DNA of 5,668 nt from contig JAPLEC010000199.1 in NCBI GenBank assembly GCA_026391515.1, positions 1 through 5,668 on the forward strand, given 5' to 3'. Positions 1 through 5,668 of the stretch are shown here, in pieces. The stretch is from Bacteroidia bacterium (lineage in GTDB: Bacteria > Bacteroidota > Bacteroidia > Bacteroidales > VadinHA17). Position 1 is the stretch's first letter, and every line of letters begins with the position of its first letter. Both the position numbers and the translations under genes were made by a program. The notes beneath the pieces were generated by a model that ran no database searches, was not told the origin of the DNA, and saw only the letters and a program-made list of their open reading frames with translations.

Positions 1-78
1 GATAAAGAAACACACATATTAATAAAAGGCTGGCGCAGAGCTGTTAAGGCAGCTGAAGTCTGGGCAAATGAAAAATAA
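1..78 (+). CDS. glpK: C-terminal end of probable glycerol kinase (partial)
   Basis: Only the last 25 codons and the TAA stop are present; the gene begins before the window. The visible tail contains GWRRAVKAAEVWANEK, which resembles the C-terminal helix of glycerol kinases (the E. coli enzyme ends in WKKAVKRAMAWEEHDE, recalled from memory). Glycerol kinase phosphorylates cytoplasmic glycerol with ATP to give sn-glycerol-3-phosphate. The call is strengthened by the neighbour: an aquaglyceroporin gene follows after 81 bases on the same strand, and glpK-glpF pairing is a common operon arrangement. The tail is too short to judge active-site residues, and another protein ending in a similar helix cannot be excluded. 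The protein identity is therefore inference from a short match plus context. Confidence 0.72.
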   Translation, partial: DKETHILIKGWRRAVKAAEVWANEK

Positions 79-85
79 ATCCAGC

Positions 86-157
86 GACCGGCTACCGGCG
101 ACCGGCATCAAACAAATAAAACCTTGTACCTTGTACCTTAAACCTTAAATCTTCAAA
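86..157. repeat. Two heptamer tandem-repeat tracts in the glpK-glpF gap
   Basis: The gap holds two direct-repeat tracts with a 7-base period. The first (86-106) is GACCGGC, TACCGGC, GACCGGC: three units differing at one base. The second (122-149) is CCTTGTA twice, then CCTTAAA twice, followed by a degenerate unit TCTTCAAA at 150-157 that ends two bases before the glpF start codon. A 15-base A-rich spacer separates the tracts. The first tract is strikingly GC-rich in an AT-rich gap and each unit carries the self-complementary CCGG. No Shine-Dalgarno site is present, so the second tract occupies the region where the ribosome would load. Function unknown. Confidence 0.8.
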
Positions 158-159
158 TT

Positions 160-867
160 ATGAGCCAGTTTTTTGCAGAATTTTTTGGTACAGCCATGAT
201 TCTTGTTTTCGGAAGCGGAGCAGTATCTAACGTGCTTTTATCCAAAACTAAAGGAAACAATAGCGGCTGGATTGTGATCTCATTCGGATGGGCTGTAGGT
301 GTTTTCACCGGGGTTCTTATCGCAGCCTCAGTGAGCGGGGCACATCTTAATCCTGCAGTAACAATAGCCTTAGTGCTTGCAGGTAAATTCTCAGCTTCCA
401 AGATGCCGTTATATTTATGTGCACAGCTGTTGGGAGCAATGTTCGGTTCAGGACTTGCCTGGCTTGCATATAAGAAGCATTTTGATGCAACAGATGATGC
501 CGATGCAAAGCTGGCTGTGTTCTGTACGATGCCAAATATAAGGAGCTACTGGTTTAATCTGATCACTGAAATTATCGGGACATATGTTTTGGCTCTTGCA
601 GTGCTCTATATGGCAGAACCACAGAAGGGACTTGGTTCACTTAATGCTTTGCCTGTTGCAATTGTAGTTCTTGGGATTGGTCTTTCTCTTGGAGGTCCGA
701 CAGGTTATGCTATAAATCCGGCCCGTGATCTTGGTCCACGCATAATGCATTTCTTACTTCCAATTAAAAACAAGCGTGACAGTGACTGGAAGTACTCCTG
801 GGTACCAATAATTGGACCTATTGTCGGAGCAAGCTTAGCTGCTTTAATGTTTGTGATTTTTGAATAA
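160..867 (+). CDS. glpF: Aquaglyceroporin (glycerol uptake facilitator, MIP family)
   Basis: A 235-residue inner-membrane channel of the major intrinsic protein family, near the usual length for bacterial members. Both half-helix signature motifs are intact: SGAHLNPAVT (NPA at 64-66) and GYAINPARDLGP (NPA at 186-188). The acidic residue straight after the second NPAR (Asp190) is the classic marker of glycerol-conducting rather than water-only channels. Trp44 lies 15 residues before the first SGAHLNPA motif, the same offset as the selectivity-filter Trp48 of E. coli GlpF, and Arg189 matches Arg206. The third filter position, Phe200 in E. coli, is Tyr183 here. Hydrophobic segments fit six membrane helices. 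The channel should pass glycerol and small polyols for the kinase encoded just upstream, and both genes are probably one transcript because no promoter is evident in the gap. The start at Met1 (MSQFFAEFFGT) matches the family's N-terminal helix. Confidence 0.95.
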   Translation: MSQFFAEFFGTAMILVFGSGAVSNVLLSKTKGNNSGWIVISFGWAVGVFTGVLIAASVSGAHLNPAVTIALVLAGKFSASKMPLYLCAQLLGAMFGSGLAWLAYKKHFDATDDADAKLAVFCTMPNIRSYWFNLITEIIGTYVLALAVLYMAEPQKGLGSLNALPVAIVVLGIGLSLGGPTGYAINPARDLGPRIMHFLLPIKNKRDSDWKYSWVPIIGPIVGASLAALMFVIFE

Positions 868-887
868 GGAATTTTTGATTATTTTTG
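859..887 (+). promoter_or_regulatory. Weak candidate Bacteroidota promoter for the beta-barrel gene
   Basis: TATTTTTG at 880-887 fits the -7 consensus TAnnTTTG. A TTTG at 859-862 lies 17 bases upstream, which is short for the -33 element and falls inside the last codons of glpF. If used, transcription would begin near 894 and leave a leader of roughly 114 bases before the gene at 1008. The region is so T-rich that a chance match is quite possible. No terminator hairpin is seen after glpF, so read-through from the glycerol operon is an alternative. Confidence 0.3.
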
Positions 888-1007
888 AACCTCGGAATCA
901 GATACGTGTTATAATATTTGAAAAGGTATCTTATTTATTTGAGTTTTGATATAACAAAAATTAATTTAATCAGTTTACTTAAATATTAATTATTTAATTC
1001 TATAACC

Positions 1008-1559
1008 ATGAAAAAAATTTTAATGTCATTATCAGTTGTGCTTTTTACAGCATCACAACTTATGGCTCAGGATCCATCTTTCCAAAAAGGTGACAATGTA
1101 ATTAACCTGGGTATCGGACTGGGGTCTACTATGTATTTCGGAACCGGTTACAGGATGGCAGTACCGCCAGTTTCAGCGTCTTATGAATTTTGCATTATCG
1201 ATGGAATAGCGAAGAAAGGAGCGGTAGGAATAGCCCCTTATATAGGATTCTCCTCATATAAATATAAGTATGAAGACTGGGGATGGAGATATACAAATAT
1301 TATTCTCGGAGTCAGAGGTGCTTTCCATTATCCTTTTGTAGATAAGCTTGATACATATGCAGGTATAATGCTTGGATATGATATCATAACCTGGAAAGAA
1401 ATTGGTGATGCAGGAGATAACACTGCTGATGCCCCAGGCAGTTTTGTTCATTCAGAATTTATTGGTGCCAGGTATTATTTTGCAAACAACTTTGCAGCAT
1501 TTGCTGAATTAGGCTATGGTATTTCCTGGTTTACTGTAGGTATGTCCTTCAAATTTTAG
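1008..1559 (+). CDS. Outer-membrane beta-barrel protein
   Basis: A 183-residue predicted outer-membrane protein of unknown specific role. The N-terminus is a typical Sec signal peptide: two lysines, a hydrophobic core (residues 4-15) and probable cleavage after Ala20, giving a mature protein starting QDPSF. The mature chain is rich in alternating aromatic and small residues with Gly-containing strands (for example NLGIGLGSTMYFG, GAVGIAPYIGFSS, AAFAELGYGISWF). It ends in FTVGMSFKF with a terminal Phe, the signal read by the BAM complex. Mature length of about 163 residues suits an eight-stranded barrel of the OmpA/OmpX-like type, widespread in Bacteroidota. It is a single gene bounded downstream by a strong terminator. 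The class is confident; the ligand or function is unknown. Confidence 0.85.
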   Translation: MKKILMSLSVVLFTASQLMAQDPSFQKGDNVINLGIGLGSTMYFGTGYRMAVPPVSASYEFCIIDGIAKKGAVGIAPYIGFSSYKYKYEDWGWRYTNIILGVRGAFHYPFVDKLDTYAGIMLGYDIITWKEIGDAGDNTADAPGSFVHSEFIGARYYFANNFAAFAELGYGISWFTVGMSFKF

Positions 1560-1578
1560 AAGTTATTAAATCATTATA

Positions 1579-1617
1579 AAAAAAGCAGTTCACAAATGTG
1601 GACTGCTTTTTTGTTTT
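1579..1617. terminator. Intrinsic terminator after the beta-barrel gene
   Basis: A hairpin begins 20 bases after the stop codon. The left arm (1579-1593) reads A6-GCAGT-T-CAC, the loop is AAAT (1594-1597), and the right arm (1598-1612) reads GTG-G-ACTGC-T6. All 15 pairs form if one T-G wobble is allowed. A further GTTTT follows. The A-tract on the left means the structure has a U-run on either strand and could act in both directions, although no convergent gene lies to its right. Confidence 0.9.
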
Positions 1618-1749
1618 AAGATATAATTCAGATTACTAGTGGCAGTAGAAACAAGAAACAATAAGGAGGAATTTGTGCCTATTTCTTGACTAAAGAAAAC
1701 CACCCACGAAGTTTCCTGAAAAAGGGGGCTTGTTGCATGTAAAAATAAA

Positions 1750-1782
1750 CTTGACTTGTATAGTGTTTATCTCGTAACTTTG
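1750..1782 (+). promoter_or_regulatory. Bacteroidota-type promoter for the lipoprotein gene
   Basis: TAACTTTG at 1775-1782 is an exact match to the -7 consensus TAnnTTTG. CTTG at 1750-1753 supplies the -33 TTG, 21 bases upstream, which is within the accepted spacing. Transcription would start near 1789 and leave a leader of about 65 bases. The rest of the 294-base gap before this gene, apart from the terminator, shows no gene. An AGGAGG at about 1663-1670 leads only to a four-codon GTG frame. Confidence 0.65.
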
Positions 1783-1853
1783 ATATTAACAGGTTTCTAA
1801 ATATTTTATCCTTCTGTTTACGATTCATTTTAAAATCTCTCCAGACAGGTAAA

Positions 1854-2618
1854 ATGGGAAAAAATATTGCTCCAATTATTTTATTAATTTCTGTTTTGTT
1901 AAACAGCTGTACTACTCCTCATTTTTATTATACACCAATTATTCAAAACGTGCCGCTGTTCAATGATAAGAATCAATTTTCCGGCGATCTTGCAGGTAGC
2001 TTCGGAACTGTTAATAATTGTTTTGAAATTCAAACAGCCTTTTCACTTCCAGGACATATAGCTTTAACTGCAAATTATATGACAGGTGGAAATGATAACT
2101 CATCCGAATATTACAATGATTTTGCAAGGATCAATTATTTTGAAAGCTCTTTAGGATATTACAGATCATTCGAAAATATCGGAGTGTTTGAAATATATAG
2201 TGGTTACGGCAGGGGATACCAGCGTCATGCTTTCACAAGCTGGCAATCCTGGTCATTAGAGTCTGATGGCAGAGCTGACATGTCATATTCAAAAATATTC
2301 ATCCAGCCTGATATAGGAATAAAAAAAGGATGGATGGAAGCTGCATTTTCCTGCCGTCTTAGCAGATTAAATTTCACGGATATAAAAATAGATAATTCAG
2401 TCTATTATCATCTGGATGAGCTTAATACTCTTAGACAGAACAACACTCCATGGCTTATTGAACCTGCATTTACATTCCGGGGAGGAAGCAAATCAGTCAA
2501 AGGACAGATACAGGTTGTTTTTTCACAAAACCTGACAAATTCTTATTTGATGTTTGAAAGATTCAGATTTAATATTGGATTGTATATTAGTTTATCAAAG
2601 AAACAATCCAAAAAATAG
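1854..2618 (+). CDS. Predicted lipoprotein, beta-strand-rich, function unknown
   Basis: A 254-residue protein with a lipoprotein signal peptide: hydrophobic core (residues 6-16) followed by the lipobox LNSC with the lipidated Cys at 19. The residues after the Cys (TTPHF) lack the acidic/Lys-Gln lipoprotein export signal described in Bacteroidota, which hints at the periplasmic face of the outer membrane; this is inference. The mature part begins YYTPIIQNVPLFND, a phrasing I associate with a conserved Bacteroidota family of uncharacterised lipoproteins. It continues with amphipathic strand-like segments (EIQTAFSLPGHIALTANYM, FESSLGYYRSF, GVFEIYSGYGRGYQRH) and ends with FRFNIGLYISL before a basic tail, so a barrel-like or beta-sandwich fold is likely. 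It has its own promoter upstream and lies 58 bases before the dehydrogenase gene with no terminator between. No enzymatic motif is seen. Confidence 0.8.
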   Translation: MGKNIAPIILLISVLLNSCTTPHFYYTPIIQNVPLFNDKNQFSGDLAGSFGTVNNCFEIQTAFSLPGHIALTANYMTGGNDNSSEYYNDFARINYFESSLGYYRSFENIGVFEIYSGYGRGYQRHAFTSWQSWSLESDGRADMSYSKIFIQPDIGIKKGWMEAAFSCRLSRLNFTDIKIDNSVYYHLDELNTLRQNNTPWLIEPAFTFRGGSKSVKGQIQVVFSQNLTNSYLMFERFRFNIGLYISLSKKQSKK

Positions 2619-2688
2619 TACCTGATTATCGAACATTTTCATTTCCAATCTGATCCTTCAAATATTTATTAGAACAATGATTTTTATT

Positions 2689-3717
2689 ATGAAAGCAATG
2701 ATTTTAAATTCCATAACCGATCTTGAGCAGAACAGCAAACCGCTGGTAATGACTGATGTGCCTGATCCTGTGCCTCGGGATGATGAGGTTCTGATCAAAG
2801 TCACTGCCTGTGGAGTATGCCATACTGAGTTAGATGAAATTGAAGGCAGGACTCAACCTTCACGGTTTCCAATGATCCCTGGTCACCAGGTAATCGGGAG
2901 GGTGGATACTTTTGGAAAGAACGTAAAAAATTTAAAAAAAAATGACAGAATTGGTGTGGCGTGGATCTTTTCTTCATGTGGGGAATGCAAATATTGTGTT
3001 GAAGGTTATGAAAATTTATGCTCTGGATTTAAAGCAACGGGAAGAGATGCCAACGGAGGTTATGCTGAATATATGACTGTTCCTGAAGCTTTTACATACA
3101 AAATCCCGGAAATATTTTCTGATTCTCAAGCTGCTCCGTTGCTTTGTGCAGGTGCTGTAGGTTACAGATCTGTCAAACTCACAGGACTTCAGAATGGTCA
3201 GAATATTGGGCTGACAGGTTTCGGAGCTTCGGGTCATATTGTGCTTCAGATTATTAAATATAAATTTCCCGATACTAAAATTTTTGTTTTTGCAAGAAGT
3301 GAAGAGGAAAAAGCTTTTGCCCTGGAATTGGGTGCACTCTGGGCTGGTGATACAAATGATAGTGTTCCTGAATTGCTTGATTCGGTTATTGATACTACAC
3401 CTGTCTGGAAAACAATCGTTGAAGCTTTGAAAAACCTTAAACCGGGCGGCCGGCTTGTGATAAATGCGATCAGGAAGGAGGAGGTTGATAAGGACTATTT
3501 ATTGAAGATTGATTACTCCCGTCACCTCTGGATGGAAAAGGAGATAAAGAGTGTTGCAAATGTCACGAGGAATGATGTAAAGAAGTTCCTTGATATAGCA
3601 TCTGAAATTCCGATAATTCCGGAAGTGCAGGAATATAAACTTGAAGAGGCTAATACTGCATTAATGGAGCTGAAGAAAAGAAAGGTCAGAGGAGCTAAGG
3701 TATTGGTAATTACTTGA
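2689..3717 (+). CDS. Zinc-dependent medium-chain alcohol dehydrogenase
   Basis: A 342-residue cytoplasmic oxidoreductase of the MDR superfamily that should interconvert primary alcohols and aldehydes using a nicotinamide cofactor. It most resembles the group often labelled propanol-preferring. The GroES-like N-terminal domain carries catalytic zinc ligands Cys41 (ACGVCHTE), His66 (PGHQ) and Cys153 (PLLCAG). The structural zinc loop has Cys97, Cys100, Cys103 and Cys111. The Rossmann domain has GFGASG (177-182). The second Rossmann strand ends in Ala-Arg-Ser (202-204) rather than an acidic residue, which is compatible with NADP(H), though this is inference. I chose the ATG at 2689 (MKAMILNS) because family members usually start this way; an in-frame ATG at 2677 would add MIFI. 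Neither has a Shine-Dalgarno site. The physiological substrate is not deducible from the neighbours. Confidence 0.93.
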   Translation: MKAMILNSITDLEQNSKPLVMTDVPDPVPRDDEVLIKVTACGVCHTELDEIEGRTQPSRFPMIPGHQVIGRVDTFGKNVKNLKKNDRIGVAWIFSSCGECKYCVEGYENLCSGFKATGRDANGGYAEYMTVPEAFTYKIPEIFSDSQAAPLLCAGAVGYRSVKLTGLQNGQNIGLTGFGASGHIVLQIIKYKFPDTKIFVFARSEEEKAFALELGALWAGDTNDSVPELLDSVIDTTPVWKTIVEALKNLKPGGRLVINAIRKEEVDKDYLLKIDYSRHLWMEKEIKSVANVTRNDVKKFLDIASEIPIIPEVQEYKLEEANTALMELKKRKVRGAKVLVIT

Positions 3718-3822
3718 TTATAGCTTAATTTTAACCATAAACTATTAGTGAGGAGAATAAAAATCAAGGCGAAAAGTTTTCTTCACTTCACAAAGCTTTT
3801 GGCAGAAATGTACGATGCCTTA
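3718..3822. other. Gap between convergent genes, no clear terminator
   Basis: This 105-base stretch separates the dehydrogenase from the minus-strand small gene. The only structure seen is an imperfect inverted pair, GCGAAAAG near 3771 and CTTTTGGC near 3796, with one mismatch and no following T-run. It is too weak to call a terminator. No other gene is apparent. Confidence 0.4.
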
Positions 3823-4023
3823 CTAAAAATCAGAAAAAGTCAACGCATTGGTTAAAGGAAGATCATCCTCTTTTACAATATAACTTCTTTCTTTTTCAGG
3901 AAAGTTTTTTTCAAGCATATCAGCCAGAGTAAGATTTGTATGCTGAGTCGGATTTTTATCGACTGACAGAAGAAGTTTAATTGCAGTCGATCTGTGCAGC
4001 TCGTAAAATACTTTATTTTCCAT
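3823..4023 (-). CDS. Small hypothetical protein
   Basis: A 66-residue frame on the minus strand with no recognised domain. I keep it because it does not shadow another gene, its codons are the A/T-ending ones used by the neighbouring genes, and its protein has an ordinary soluble composition: mixed acidic and basic residues, regular leucines, no stretches of Cys, Ser or Arg that mark antisense artefacts. The N-terminal part (MENKVFYELHRSTAIKLLLS) and middle (LTLADMLEKNFPEKERSYIV) look helical. It has no signal peptide or membrane segment. It lies back to back with the TIR gene, with 263 bases between their start codons. No promoter matching the TAnnTTTG consensus was found; the closest is GAAATTTG, one base off. 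It may be a real orphan gene or a non-expressed frame. Confidence 0.5.
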   Translation of the reverse strand: MENKVFYELHRSTAIKLLLSVDKNPTQHTNLTLADMLEKNFPEKERSYIVKEDDLPLTNALTFSDF

Positions 4024-4027
4024 GATT

Positions 4028-4045
4028 ATTAATTAGTTAATTAAT
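4028..4045. repeat. AT-only palindrome upstream of the small minus-strand gene
   Basis: ATTAATTA, two-base centre GT, then TAATTAAT forms a perfect 8-base inverted repeat. It ends four bases before the start codon of the small minus-strand gene, where an operator or leader hairpin could act. Being entirely A/T in its arms, it may equally be chance. Confidence 0.45.
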
Positions 4046-4223
4046 ACGTTTTCAAATTTCAGAAAATACCATCTCCGGAAAGCTAAGATCGTATAAATAA
4101 ATTATAGTTGCAAATGTTTTTATTATACCCAAATGTGTCCTGGCTTCATCAGGTTTTATAAAAAATCCTGCAACGCAGACATACATTTTCTTCTGATTTC
4201 TCCTGATCATAAGGAACAAATGT

Positions 4224-4255
4224 TTTGCAATTAGCCTGATAAAGCTTTAATTTTG
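4224..4255 (+). promoter_or_regulatory. Bacteroidota consensus promoter for the TIR gene
   Basis: TTTG at 4224-4227 and TAATTTTG at 4248-4255 match the -33 and -7 elements exactly, with an ideal 20-base spacer. Transcription should start near 4262, giving a leader of about 25 bases with no Shine-Dalgarno site, as is usual in this phylum. The remainder of the 263-base divergent region contains short CCTG/CAGG and CTGAT repeats (for example 4139-4153) but nothing I can interpret. Confidence 0.75.
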
Positions 4256-4286
4256 ATAATGAACCATATAATCAACAAATACTGAC

Positions 4287-5668
4287 ATGGCCCACGATGT
4301 ATTTATAAGCTATTCTCATAAAGATAAAAGCGTTGCTGATGCTGTTTGTTCGATTATGGAAAAAAATGAGATCCACTGCTGGATTGCACCCCGTGATATT
4401 ACCCCCGGGGCTCCCTTTGCGGAGGCCATCATCGATGGCATAAAAGGTTCTAAAGTATTTGTCCTGGTATATTCCTCGAATTCAAACCATTCTAATCAGG
4501 TTATTAAAGAAGTAGACCGAGCAGTACACCATGGTCTTGCTATTATACCCCTTCGTCTGGAAGATGTGCCCATGTCAAAGCAACTCGAGTATTATGTCAG
4601 CGATGTCCATTGGCTGGATGCTTTAACCCCTCCTCTAGAAAAGCACATTAACAAGTTATGTGAGGTGGTTAAAATGCTTCTAACGATGGATGAGGTTAAT
4701 GATAATGATATAAAAGAAGCACTTGAGGCCGAAACCATAAAGCTTGCAGAGCCCGGTAAAGCTGGCAGGAGGTTTAAACTGTCCAGGATTCTGATCCCTG
4801 CAGTCTCTGCACTTCTTATTGTTATTATCCTTGGTGCAGTGTGGTTCTTTAAAAGGCAGGCAAACATTCGCTGGGCCAGGGAGGTGGCGCTTCCTGAAAT
4901 CGAGCGGCTGATAGGGGAAAACGATGTTTGGCGGAACCTTGTGGAACCATACCGGCTGGCAGAAAAAGCCGAGGCGATCCTGGGGAATGATCCCGAACTG
5001 ACAATACTATTCTCACAGATAGCACTGAATATCGACATAATTACAAATCCTCCCGGCGCTAAAGTGTATATGAAGGAGTATGGGGATACTACAGGGATCT
5101 GGACATATCTGGGAGTTTCACCGCTGAAGGAAATCCGCGTACCTGTTGGCATATTCCGCTGGATGGTGGTGAAGGAAGGGTATGATACTATTCTGGCTGC
5201 AGCATCAACTTGGAATACAGGAGGGAAAGAAGGTAAACCTGGCACAGTTATACCCAATCCTTTTATAAGGACTCTTGATAAGGTCGGGAGCATACCTCCC
5301 GGGATGGTACGTGTACCTGCAACCGAGACTACAATAGGTACATTGGGGGACTTCTTCATTGGTCAGTATGAAGTAACTAACCGCGAGTATAAAGCTTTTG
5401 TAGATGCTGGTGGTTACCGACAACAGAAGTACTGGAAGCACTCTTTTGTGAAGGAGGAACATGAACTAACATGGGATGCAGCCATGAGGGAGTTTCTGGA
5501 TCAATCAGGCCAGCCTGGCCCTGTTACCTGGATGGGAGGTGATTATCCCCAGGGAGAGGAAAATTACCCCGTGTCGGGAGTAAGCTGGTACGAGGCTGCG
5601 GCCTATGCCGAATACGCGGGAATGAGTCTTCCCACCAATTTTCACTGGAATGTGGCCAGGGGAGGACT
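4287..5668 (+). CDS. TIR - transmembrane - PEGA - FGE/SUMF1-like protein (3' end missing)
   Basis: The frame is open from the ATG to the window edge, giving 460 codons without a stop. Residues 2-125 form a TIR domain: first strand DVFISYSHKD, BB-loop region WIAPRDITPG (32-41), a VFVLVYSSNS strand, and SNQVIKEVDRAV with Glu75 at the position of the catalytic Glu in NAD-cleaving TIRs. A basic linker (RRFKLSR, 161-167) precedes one membrane helix (about 168-188), so TIR is probably cytoplasmic and the rest outside. Residues 251-300 resemble a PEGA domain (NPPGAKVYM, LGVSPL, VKEGYD). From 337 (PPGMVRVPA) an FGE/SUMF1-like domain begins, with FFIGQYEVTNREYKAFV, GPVTWMGGDYPQG and YPVSGVSWYEAAAYAEYAG. 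The C-terminal half of this domain, including the position of the FGE active-site cysteines, is off the window, so enzymatic activity cannot be judged. In related bacterial proteins the PEGA-FGE part is often fused to a Ser/Thr kinase; here TIR takes that place. The gene is locally GC-rich compared with its neighbours. Confidence 0.9.
   Translation, partial: MAHDVFISYSHKDKSVADAVCSIMEKNEIHCWIAPRDITPGAPFAEAIIDGIKGSKVFVLVYSSNSNHSNQVIKEVDRAVHHGLAIIPLRLEDVPMSKQLEYYVSDVHWLDALTPPLEKHINKLCEVVKMLLTMDEVNDNDIKEALEAETIKLAEPGKAGRRFKLSRILIPAVSALLIVIILGAVWFFKRQANIRWAREVALPEIERLIGENDVWRNLVEPYRLAEKAEAILGNDPELTILFSQIALNIDIITNPPGAKVYMKEYGDTTGIWTYLGVSPLKEIRVPVGIFRWMVVKEGYDTILAAASTWNTGGKEGKPGTVIPNPFIRTLDKVGSIPPGMVRVPATETTIGTLGDFFIGQYEVTNREYKAFVDAGGYRQQKYWKHSFVKEEHELTWDAAMREFLDQSGQPGPVTWMGGDYPQGEENYPVSGVSWYEAAAYAEYAGMSLPTNFHWNVARGG

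Noticed and set aside
901..930. GATAC ... GTATC inverted pair upstream of the beta-barrel gene
   Set aside because: Five-base arms separated by 20 bases in an AT-rich gap are expected by chance.
1663..1689. AAGGAGG followed by a GTG, resembling a strong ribosome binding site and start
   Set aside because: The frame GTG-CCT-ATT-TCT stops at once with TGA, and genes in this window do not use Shine-Dalgarno sites.
1682..1698. Hairpin TTTCTT-GACTA-AAGAAA
   Set aside because: Six A/T-rich pairs without a T-run or conserved context; likely chance.
3522..3767. An 81-codon open frame on the minus strand at the end of the dehydrogenase
   Set aside because: Most of it overlaps the conserved C-terminal part of the dehydrogenase; the product is hydrophobic, Ser/Phe-rich and unrecognisable.
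4139..4160. CCTG-GCTTCAT-CAGG followed by TTTTAT, terminator-like
   Set aside because: The stem has only four firm pairs and no gene ends nearby on the plus strand, so a terminator here makes no sense.
4592..5359. A 255-codon open frame on the minus strand
   Set aside because: It lies wholly inside the TIR-PEGA-FGE gene, is very rich in Ser, Ile and Arg as expected for the antisense of a GC-richer gene, and shows no domain. The plus-strand frame has recognisable domains throughout.
5205..5462. An 85-codon open frame on the minus strand
   Set aside because: It is antisense to the FGE-like domain, and its protein looks random with many Tyr, Cys and Ser residues.
1..5668. CRISPR arrays, tRNA or rRNA genes, insertion sequences and transposase genes
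   Set aside because: No repeat-spacer pattern, cloverleaf, rRNA-like stretch or transposase coding sequence was seen on either strand.

Overview
The window looks like a piece of a Bacteroidota chromosome. It is AT-rich, start codons lack Shine-Dalgarno sites and sit behind A/T-rich leaders, and at least two promoters match the Bacteroidota sigma-factor consensus (TTTG or TTG at -33, TAnnTTTG at -7). Secreted proteins include an outer-membrane beta-barrel and a lipoprotein typical of the phylum. The genus cannot be read from this sequence.

Left part (1-867): the last 25 codons of a gene whose C-terminus resembles glycerol kinase (GlpK), then, after an 81-base gap, a complete aquaglyceroporin (GlpF). 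Together they form a glycerol uptake and phosphorylation operon: GlpF admits glycerol and GlpK traps it as glycerol-3-phosphate. The gap holds two short tandem repeats that share a 7-base period.

Middle part (868-3717): three genes on the plus strand. The first is a small outer-membrane beta-barrel protein with a signal peptide, followed by a clear intrinsic terminator. The second is a predicted lipoprotein with beta-strand-rich sequence and its own good promoter. The third is a zinc-dependent medium-chain alcohol dehydrogenase with both metal sites intact. No terminator is visible between the lipoprotein and the dehydrogenase, so they may be co-transcribed, but no functional link is evident.

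Right part (3718-5668): a small hypothetical gene on the minus strand and, divergent from it, a large gene that runs off the end of the window. This gene encodes an N-terminal TIR domain, one transmembrane helix, a PEGA-like domain and the first part of a formylglycine-generating-enzyme-like (FGE/SUMF1, C-type-lectin fold) domain. It has a near-perfect Bacteroidota promoter and is locally much richer in G+C than the genes to its left. It is the most interesting item here: it looks like a membrane-anchored TIR protein with an extracytoplasmic sensing module, possibly a conflict/defence or signalling protein. Its C-terminal half and its downstream neighbours, which would decide its role, lie outside the window.
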